Assembly: GCA_910576785.1 (NCBI GenBank)
Contig: CAJTJG010000034.1
Span: 1 to 8,318, forward strand
From: an uncultured Duncaniella sp.
Lineage (GTDB): Bacteria; Bacteroidota; Bacteroidia; Bacteroidales; Muribaculaceae
Length of the DNA: 8,318 bases
Direction: 5' to 3'
The position numbers and the translations under genes are program-made. The notes under the pieces were generated by a model. The model was given only the letters and a program-made list of their open reading frames with translations. It searched no databases and had not been told where the DNA came from. Below are positions 1-5,021 of this stretch, piece by piece; within the stretch, counting starts at the first letter, position 1, and each line of letters starts with the position of its first letter.

Positions 1-46
1 GATAGCCAATAATAACTCTCATTGCAGGGATATTTCTCAACAAAAA

Positions 47-73
47 GTCTTCCGACCACTATAACCCTTCGGG
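47..73. repeat. Left copy of an intergenic repeat, inverted partner of the right end
   Basis: Positions 47-67 (starting GTCTTCCGACCACTATAA) are the exact reverse complement of 8276-8296, a 21-base match. It is directly followed by CCCTTCGGG (65-73), a form of the palindrome that recurs in the right-end repeats. On the minus strand it lies about 110 bases beyond the family 4 glycosyltransferase stop. A very small hairpin with a GGAA loop and a following T5 run (about 42-58) could act as a weak terminator for that operon, but the stem is only about four pairs. Confidence 0.75.
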
Positions 74-95
74 ACTCACATCCTACGCTACCTCG

Positions 96-204
96 CACCG
101 CGAAGCTCCAAAAAAACTTTTGTTTCTTCTGCACACCTTATGTTCCTTTTGTTTCTTCCCACCGCGAAGCCACAAAAACCTTATGTTTCCTCCCTCCGCG
201 CACA
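96..204. repeat. Tandem pair of CACCGCGAA / TTYTGTTYC repeat units, left copy
   Basis: CACCGCGAA occurs at 96-104 and again at 160-168. Each is followed by an A-run and a pyrimidine-rich tract built from CTTnTGTTTC-like blocks (117-159 and 179-200). The first unit is about 64 bases and the second is shorter. The same architecture occurs in opposite orientation at 8057-8135, so the two ends share one repeat family. The second unit crosses the stop codon of the family 4 glycosyltransferase gene (181-183) and runs into its last codons. No gene is supported in 1-180. Confidence 0.7.
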
Positions 205-1272
205 TGGCTTTGCGGGGAGGAGGCTCCGGTAGATGTTTTTCAGGGTGCTGATGGTGCTTGGGAGAGAGAAGCCGTTGGCCACGAGGCGATATGACGCTTG
301 GCTGATGTACATGCGCTGCCGTGATGAGAAGATGAGTCCGGAGAGCGCCCGCGTTAGAGCATCTATGTCGCCCGGCTCTATGAGCAGACCTGTTTCCTCA
401 TCGGTGATCACCTCAGGGATGGAGGCGATACGGGTGGATATGTTGGGTATGCCGTGAGCCATGGTCTCGAGTATTGTCATGGGAAGGCCCTCATTGTAGG
501 ATGGGAGCACGTTGATCATGGAGCGTCGCATGAACTCCTCTTTCAGCTTGCCGTCCACCCATCCTGTGTGGTCTATGCGGTGGCTTATGCCGAGATCCTT
601 GCTGCGTGACATCACCTCGTTCACCTCGCCGTCGCCGCACAGCAGGAACCGGATGTGGAGGGGGAGGATCTTGTCCAGACGTTTTATGGCTTCGAGAAGG
701 TCGTAGGTGCCCTTGCGGCGCCCGAGGCGTCCGAGGAAGAGAACGGCGTCTCTGTTGTTGTCGGTGGTGGTATAGGGGTTGGACGGTGGCACTTTCACGG
801 CGTTGTAGACCACCTCCACGCGTGCGTCTGGGGCTTTGTCGAGCACCATGGGTATGAGCCGCCGGCTGAGCACGATGTTGACGTCGGCGAGCTCGAGCGT
901 GCGGCGGATGAAGCGCTTATGGCGTGATGAGGCCGAGGCATAGTACTCCTCGAACTCCGCTCCATGGTGATGTAGCACTGTCTTCACCCCCAGCCGGTGC
1001 AGCATGCGCACAAGCAATCCCTTGCGTATGAAACTCCCGCGCTCGGCCACATGCAGATGGGCCACATCGAATTGTCCTGCCGCAGCCAGAGGGAGGATGC
1101 GTACGCAGGCTTGGGCGAACATGGCCGCCAGACGGAGCTTGCCCCCTGTGGTGTGGGTGGGCACGAAGAAGATGTCCACATCACCCCAGTCAGGACTCGA
1201 GAGATAGTTTCTGACCACGCTCACCATCCCACCCTTGACGGTGAGATCCGAGCAACACATAAGTACGTTCAT
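181..1272 (-). CDS. Glycosyltransferase family 4 (GT-B fold), second gene of a glycosyltransferase pair
   Basis: A retaining GT-B glycosyltransferase that probably moves a sugar from a nucleotide-sugar donor onto a growing surface glycan at the cytoplasmic face of the membrane. The 363-residue product opens with MNVLMCCSDL followed by a KGGM glycine loop at about residues 13-16, typical of the acceptor-side Rossmann domain. The donor domain begins near residue 175 with LFLGRLGRRKGTYDLLEAI (about 178-196). The family 4 E-x7-E signature is intact (E261 and E269, within EGLPMTILE), followed by the usual AHGIPNIST and EETGLLIEPGD segments. Length is normal for the family. The start at 1272 gives the usual N-terminus; an in-frame ATG at 1278 adding two residues is equally possible. 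A longer open frame reaching 1839 is only overlap with the upstream gene. The gene begins about 20 bp after the family 2 gene ends, so the two are probably one operon. No Shine-Dalgarno is visible. The last residues (about REET and the stop) lie in repeat-like DNA. Donor and acceptor are unknown. Confidence 0.93.
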   Translation of the reverse strand: MNVLMCCSDLTVKGGMVSVVRNYLSSPDWGDVDIFFVPTHTTGGKLRLAAMFAQACVRILPLAAAGQFDVAHLHVAERGSFIRKGLLVRMLHRLGVKTVLHHHGAEFEEYYASASSRHKRFIRRTLELADVNIVLSRRLIPMVLDKAPDARVEVVYNAVKVPPSNPYTTTDNNRDAVLFLGRLGRRKGTYDLLEAIKRLDKILPLHIRFLLCGDGEVNEVMSRSKDLGISHRIDHTGWVDGKLKEEFMRRSMINVLPSYNEGLPMTILETMAHGIPNISTRIASIPEVITDEETGLLIEPGDIDALTRALSGLIFSSRQRMYISQASYRLVANGFSLPSTISTLKNIYRSLLPAKPCARREET

Positions 1273-1298
1273 AGGCATGTGCGGACAGGGTGGAGGGA

Positions 1299-2354
1299 TT
1301 ACTTGAACTTGTTGTGGCGCAGACGCGTGAATCCTACAATGAGAGCGTAGGTGAGCGTGAAGTTGCGGCTGCGCATGGCATACAGGCATATGCGCTGCTT
1401 GAGCGGGAGGCCCGATGCGGGATAATCCGCGCACTCGTCGCGGAGATAGCTGCCCGACGTCTGCTGGAGAAACCACCGGCGCTTCTCGGCCATGGGGAGC
1501 GAGGTGAGGAAGAGGCGTTTCATGCGTGTGCGCAGCCGGCTTATGTAATATCCCAGGGCATAGTTGCGGCTCTCGGGGCCGTAGCCTCGGCTGATGAGCT
1601 CGTGGGCCACATGGCGGCTGAACGCCTCGTCGCGGCGTATGCTGTCGCGGTCTATGCGCTGGGTGAGGCTGTCGGGGGTGACGCGGTAGTGGTAGAGGGT
1701 ATGTGGCAGATAGCCTATGCGCGAGGCGTGGCCGTAGCAGTCGAGGTTGAAGAGATAGTCCTCGCTTATGTATTCGCGCTCGCTTTTGAAGCGTATGTTG
1801 CCGCGGTCTATAAGATCCATGCGGTAGAGGGCCATGCACGAGCTTCCGCCGATGTCATAGCGCTCCATGGTGCGTGGGGCATCGAAGATACAGAGTGTGA
1901 GCAGGCGGATATCCTCGGGCGTGGAGTAGATCACAGGCTCGCCGTCGTGGCTCTCAGGTTCTTTGTCACCGGTATCGGTGAACCGGTTGCATGTGAATTT
2001 CACCAGATCGAGATTCTTCCGCTCCATGAGCCTGACAGCCGTGGAGTAGGTGGAGGGAGACACAAAGTCATCGGAGTCCACAAACGCTACAAAGCGACCG
2101 GTAGCGGCCTCGAGACCGCTGTTGCGTGCCATGCCGAGTCCTTGGTTGGCCTTGTGTATCACCTTGACATTAGGGTGGGCCGCGGCATAGGCATCGCACA
2201 TGGACGGCGACCGGTCGGTCGATCCGTCGTCAACCAGTATGATCTCCATGTCCGTGAGCGTCTGGGCAAGCAGCGAATGCATGCACTCGTCCAGATAGCG
2301 TGCCGTGTTGTATACAGGCACTACGATGGAGACTGTTGGCTGGTGTCGGTTCAT
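1299..2354 (-). CDS. Glycosyltransferase family 2 (GT-A fold)
   Basis: An inverting family 2 glycosyltransferase of the kind that builds capsule, O-antigen or other surface glycans from nucleotide sugars. The 351-residue product starts with VSIVVPVYNTARYLDECMHSL (residues 8-28), the classic family opening. It has VDDGSTD (41-47) for nucleotide binding, NQGLGMARNSGLEAATG (70-86), and the metal-binding DxD-type motif DSDD (93-96). A SED segment (198-200) is a plausible site for the catalytic base. The region after about residue 220 is basic and rich in aromatic residues, with no clear transmembrane segment, and may bind acceptor or membrane. The ATG at 2354 is preferred because the family core starts seven residues later; the frame can be extended only to a TTG at 2375. 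It is the first gene of a two-gene unit with the family 4 glycosyltransferase, and lies downstream of rubrerythrin behind a strong stem-loop, so it probably has its own promoter. The sugar is unknown. Confidence 0.94.
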   Translation of the reverse strand: MNRHQPTVSIVVPVYNTARYLDECMHSLLAQTLTDMEIILVDDGSTDRSPSMCDAYAAAHPNVKVIHKANQGLGMARNSGLEAATGRFVAFVDSDDFVSPSTYSTAVRLMERKNLDLVKFTCNRFTDTGDKEPESHDGEPVIYSTPEDIRLLTLCIFDAPRTMERYDIGGSSCMALYRMDLIDRGNIRFKSEREYISEDYLFNLDCYGHASRIGYLPHTLYHYRVTPDSLTQRIDRDSIRRDEAFSRHVAHELISRGYGPESRNYALGYYISRLRTRMKRLFLTSLPMAEKRRWFLQQTSGSYLRDECADYPASGLPLKQRICLYAMRSRNFTLTYALIVGFTRLRHNKFK

Positions 2355-2372
2355 TGAGAGGTAAGATCTGTT

Positions 2373-2380
2373 CAAATATG
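2373..2380 (-). promoter_or_regulatory. Possible -7 promoter element for the glycosyltransferase pair
   Basis: On the minus strand this reads CATATTTG, seven of eight positions of the Bacteroidetes -7 consensus TAnnTTTG. It lies 19 bases before the chosen ATG at 2354, almost the same spacing as the perfect element in front of the TPR gene. No convincing TTTG -33 element is seen at the expected distance, and the DNA around it is generally AT-rich (about 2398-2425), so the call is weak. It would also make the alternative TTG start at 2375 untenable, because that start lies inside the element. Confidence 0.33.
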
Positions 2381-2480
2381 TTAACGTGGCTTCGCGCGAT
2401 ATATTATAATATTGGTGTTATAAATGAGCCGATGGTATTCGATAGAGGGACGTGGCCAGTGATCACGACAGTATATAAGG

Positions 2481-2534
2481 AAAGAGTCAGGCGGCTGATT
2501 ATCTTTGTGATAATGGTAGCCGTCCTGACTCTTT
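2481..2534 (-). terminator. Strong stem-loop, probable terminator after rubrerythrin
   Basis: The left arm AAAGAGTCAGGCGGCT (2481-2496) pairs with 2518-2534 over 16 bp, with one unpaired base (T2523) in the right arm. A second, inner stem ATTATC/GATAAT (2498-2503 with 2509-2514) closes a five-base loop. On the minus strand the hairpin begins 43 bases after the rubrerythrin stop and ends in CTCTTT followed by CCTTATAT. The arms are A-rich on one side and T-rich on the other, as in an intrinsic terminator that could work in either direction. It separates rubrerythrin from the glycosyltransferase pair, which suggests separate transcription units. The final T-run is short on the minus strand, so a processing or mRNA-stabilising role is also possible. 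Confidence 0.7.
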
Positions 2535-2576
2535 TATGTTTTATCAGACTTTATTTTCTGTCATCAGGCCGTGGCA

Positions 2577-3158
2577 TCAGTCAATGTCGAGGGCCATGTA
2601 GTGACACTGGGGATGGTTGCATGCGGGGCATTTCACGGGGGGCTCGGTGCCTTCGTAGATGTAGCCGCACACGAGGCAACGCCACTTGATGGGTTTCTCG
2701 CGCTTCCACACGGTGCCGTCCTTCACCTGCTTGAGATATGTCTCGAAGCGGTTGTGGTGATGCTGTTCGATATCGGCTATGGCGAGAAAATGGGCGGCGA
2801 TGTCGTCAAATCCCTCTTCCTGGGCTACCTTGGCGGCGTTGCGGTACAGCTCCACGCCCTCCTGCATCTCTTCGTTGGCGGCGCACTCGAGGTTGGAAGC
2901 CGTGTCGCCTATCACGCCTGCGTCGGCACTCATGGGCACATCCACCACGCCACCCTGCAGATATTTGAAGAAGATCTTGCCGTGATGGAGCTCATTGGCG
3001 GCTGTCTGGCGGAACACCTCGCCGATGGGGTAATAGTTTTCCTTGTCGGCCTGTTGGGCGTAGTAGGTATATCTTGAATAGGCTGCTGATTCGGCCAGAT
3101 AGGCTATGACGAGATTTTTCTCGGTCTTTGTTCCTTTGATGTTGACTGTATTGCTCAT
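2577..3158 (-). CDS. rbr: Rubrerythrin (diiron peroxidase with rubredoxin-like domain)
   Basis: A cytoplasmic non-haem iron enzyme that reduces hydrogen peroxide to water with electrons delivered through its rubredoxin-like domain; in anaerobes it is a main defence against oxygen exposure. The 193-residue product has the ferritin-like four-helix part first (about 11-145) with the expected carboxylate and histidine ligands: E23, ELHH (E56 and H59), E97 with E100 in NEEMQEGVELY, and IEQHH (E131 and H134). The C-terminal domain carries two CxxC knuckles, CLVC (161-164) and CPAC (177-180), to bind one iron. Length and domain order match classical rubrerythrins, and no key residue is missing. The ATG at 3158 is the only sensible start. 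The gene stands alone between the barrel gene (69 bp upstream) and the glycosyltransferase pair (222 bp downstream). Its start codon sits at the edge of a perfect 17-bp inverted repeat, which suggests dedicated control. No Shine-Dalgarno is visible. Confidence 0.97.
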   Translation of the reverse strand: MSNTVNIKGTKTEKNLVIAYLAESAAYSRYTYYAQQADKENYYPIGEVFRQTAANELHHGKIFFKYLQGGVVDVPMSADAGVIGDTASNLECAANEEMQEGVELYRNAAKVAQEEGFDDIAAHFLAIADIEQHHHNRFETYLKQVKDGTVWKREKPIKWRCLVCGYIYEGTEPPVKCPACNHPQCHYMALDID

Positions 3159-3205
3159 AATGGAGAGTTATATTGAAGTTTTCACTAAATATAACTCTCC
3201 ATTAT
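3157..3205 (-). promoter_or_regulatory. Perfect 17-bp inverted repeat overlapping the rubrerythrin start
   Basis: The arm ATAATGGAGAGTTATAT at 3157-3173 is the exact reverse complement of 3189-3205. The 15-base spacer can pair further (TGAA 3174-3177 with TTCA 3181-3184, leaving a CTAA bulge and a GTT loop). On the coding strand the second arm ends with the A and T of the rubrerythrin ATG. There is no U-run after it in either direction, so it does not look like a terminator for the barrel gene. Either it is a DNA operator for a dimeric regulator, or, if transcribed whole, an mRNA hairpin that hides the ribosome-binding region. It does not match a textbook PerR or OxyR box. Confidence 0.72.
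3186..3193 (-). promoter_or_regulatory. Possible -7 promoter element for rubrerythrin, inside the palindrome
   Basis: On the minus strand this reads TATATTTA, seven of eight positions of TAnnTTTG. It is 28 bases before the rubrerythrin ATG. An ATTG at 3210-3213 is a candidate -33 element but is only 16 bases away, which is short. If it is used, transcription would start within the palindrome and the mRNA could not form the full hairpin, favouring an operator role for the inverted repeat. Confidence 0.3.
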
Positions 3206-3227
3206 GGTACAATGTTCATGTGCGGGA

Positions 3228-5021
3228 TCAGAATTTCAGCCCTGCGCCCACCATCACACAGGCGCTCTGCGAGGGACGCATGCCCAGATGGTAGTAGCGA
3301 CGCCCGAGCAGGTTCTGCCCGCGGGCAAAGAGGGTGAGGCTGCGGCTGGCACTGTAGCCCACGCCGACGGTGAGGTCGGAGACGGTGCGCAGGCTCACTC
3401 GGCGGGGGGGATAGTAGGGCATCCCCATGATGTCGATGAAATTGGACTCATAGCCCCAGGCCGAGCGTCCGGAACGCAAGGAGTAGGACAGCTCCACGAG
3501 CATGCGGCTGACGGGGCGCAGCTTGAGCTCGGCGCTGACCACGTGGCGGGCTCGGTCGCGCCACTCGTAGTAGGCGCGGTTGTACTTGCCGGGGGCGGTC
3601 TCGTAGGTGGCCTTCACGGAGAAGTTGCGGCCGTTGTCGTAGCCGGCCGATATGCCTGCATGCCATCCCTTGATGTCCACTGGATCCATCACGGTGTGCG
3701 AGTCGCGATAGTGGGAGTCTGAGCCCATGAGCCAGCTGTCGGCCTTGGCATATCCGCCGAACAGCTCCACGGTGGTGCCGAGGAATGGGCCGAACGAGAG
3801 ACGCGCGTCAAACGAGTATGGTATGCGGCTTTTGCCGTAGGCAACGCTGCCGTTGATGTAGGGGGTGATGCTGTAGATGTCGGCCAGGGGGTTGAGCTGC
3901 GATCCGCCTTTGGCCTTCAGCTCGAGGCCGAATATCTGTGACGGTGTCCATGCCATGGTGACATCTGGCGCGAGACGGAACGTGGTGCCGGAGTTGATGG
4001 CCATGTCGAGGGCCACACCCAGGCTCACCGAGATGTTGTCCGTGCGTATGGCCCAGCGGGGGGTGAACTTCACCAGGCCCGTGGTGGCTGCGCCCTTGAG
4101 GGTGTAGTCACGGAAGCTGAGGTATGGTATGACGGGCACGGCATAGGCCGAGGAGTGGAGGAAGTCGGCGTCGATGTCAAGACCGAAGTGGGAATTCTCG
4201 CCCGTGTCCATGATGCCTTTGAGGATGACGCCGTAGAGATTCTGGCCCACGGGGTTGACATCGAAGATGCCGTTGTCAGGCACGTAGCCGGGGTAGGGCA
4301 CGAATATGCCATCCATGATGGTGGCGCGGTGGTGGGGATGGGCGAACGCGAAGCGCTGGTACTTGAACCCTGCGGCATATCCGAGACCCTCCAGGCGGGA
4401 GTGGAACACGGCGGAGGCGTCCACCTTAAGCGCTCCCTGCGAGAATGTGGCGTAATCGGAGTAGTCGAGGTCATCGTTGGGGCCGTTGTGGTAGCCGTAG
4501 GTGAAGTCCACACCGGCGTCGAGCATCGACGAGGATCCTATGGCACTGTGCAGGTCCACGCCGGCCGATGTAGTATGGTCCTTCCACGTCACGCCGCCAC
4601 GCTTGTAGATATCGCCGTCATACTGTCCCCAGATGCTCAGCCTCGTGCGGTCGTTGTCCACTATGCGGTAGCCTGCCGAGGCCGATCCGTCCCACAGCGG
4701 GCCTCCGGCGCCTATGTCGATGTAGCCGCGGTAGTCGGCCCCCTCGAGCTTATCGCCCCAGGCCACGGGGGCGAGGGTGGTGATGGAGTTGGGCACACGT
4801 GATGTCACCACCTTGTCGCTGTAGCTCAGCGATGACTGTGCGAGCGGGGGAAGGCTCACGGTGGGGAGGACACCTATGCGCGAGGCGTCGCGCCGGGTGG
4901 GTATGATCTCCTGCTCTACGGTGATCTCCTTGTGCAGGTCCTGCGCGACGGCGGTGGTGGCGCACAGGGTGGCGAGCAGCAGCGCTGATATATGTCGTGT
5001 GTATGTTGAGGCCATGGTCAT
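3228..5021 (-). CDS. Outer-membrane beta-barrel protein resembling a TonB-dependent receptor without a plug
   Basis: The 597-residue product has a type I signal peptide (hydrophobic ISALLLATLCATTAVA, probable cleavage after A26). A short N-terminal stretch (about 27-95, including EITVEQEIIPTRRDASRIGVLP) is followed by a long series of alternating polar/hydrophobic strands rich in Tyr, Gly and aromatic residues. The end resembles the last strands of TonB-dependent receptors: LTLFARGQNLLGRRYYHLGM (562-581), then a final strand ending in Phe597, the usual recognition signal for barrel insertion by the BAM machinery. The stretch before the barrel is far shorter than a plug domain (about 110-150 residues) and no plug motif was recognised, so this is probably a plugless barrel. 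Its ATG overlaps the stop of the TPR gene as ATGA, so the two are probably translationally coupled and act together. A second in-frame ATG lies at 5015. The substrate is unknown; similar proteins are often annotated simply as TonB-dependent receptor. Confidence 0.88.
   Translation of the reverse strand: MTMASTYTRHISALLLATLCATTAVAQDLHKEITVEQEIIPTRRDASRIGVLPTVSLPPLAQSSLSYSDKVVTSRVPNSITTLAPVAWGDKLEGADYRGYIDIGAGGPLWDGSASAGYRIVDNDRTRLSIWGQYDGDIYKRGGVTWKDHTTSAGVDLHSAIGSSSMLDAGVDFTYGYHNGPNDDLDYSDYATFSQGALKVDASAVFHSRLEGLGYAAGFKYQRFAFAHPHHRATIMDGIFVPYPGYVPDNGIFDVNPVGQNLYGVILKGIMDTGENSHFGLDIDADFLHSSAYAVPVIPYLSFRDYTLKGAATTGLVKFTPRWAIRTDNISVSLGVALDMAINSGTTFRLAPDVTMAWTPSQIFGLELKAKGGSQLNPLADIYSITPYINGSVAYGKSRIPYSFDARLSFGPFLGTTVELFGGYAKADSWLMGSDSHYRDSHTVMDPVDIKGWHAGISAGYDNGRNFSVKATYETAPGKYNRAYYEWRDRARHVVSAELKLRPVSRMLVELSYSLRSGRSAWGYESNFIDIMGMPYYPPRRVSLRTVSDLTVGVGYSASRSLTLFARGQNLLGRRYYHLGMRPSQSACVMVGAGLKF

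Noticed and set aside
22..294. 90-residue plus-strand open frame at the left edge
   Set aside because: It is read through the intergenic repeats and then against the end of the glycosyltransferase gene.
1273..1839. Upstream extension of the family 4 glycosyltransferase frame to 1839 (552 residues)
   Set aside because: The added part overlaps the family 2 gene in another frame, is low-complexity and rich in Pro/Arg/His, and the GT-B fold clearly begins at MNVLMCCSDL.
1290..2357. 355-residue plus-strand open frame
   Set aside because: It lies opposite the family 2 gene over its full length, has Val/Ala/Gly-rich composition and no recognisable motif; it is a shadow of the coding strand.
2355..2375. 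TTG start adding seven residues to the family 2 glycosyltransferase
   Set aside because: The ATG at 2354 already includes the whole family core, and the TTG lies inside the possible promoter element.
2386..2396. Eleven-base match to the left repeat (reverse complement of CGCGAAGCCAC at 163-173)
   Set aside because: Too short and without the adjoining A-run or pyrimidine blocks; may be chance or a decayed remnant.
2500..2507. Perfect TATCTTTG (-7 consensus) on the plus strand
   Set aside because: It lies in the loop part of the terminator hairpin, and no plus-strand gene follows; probably chance.
3157..3205. Intrinsic terminator of the barrel gene
   Set aside because: The stem is strong, but no U-run follows it on the minus strand, and it ends in the next gene's start codon.
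3204..4802. Plus-strand open frames at 3204-3722 and 4155-4802
   Set aside because: Antisense to the barrel gene with no domain; the real strand has a signal peptide and beta-barrel pattern.
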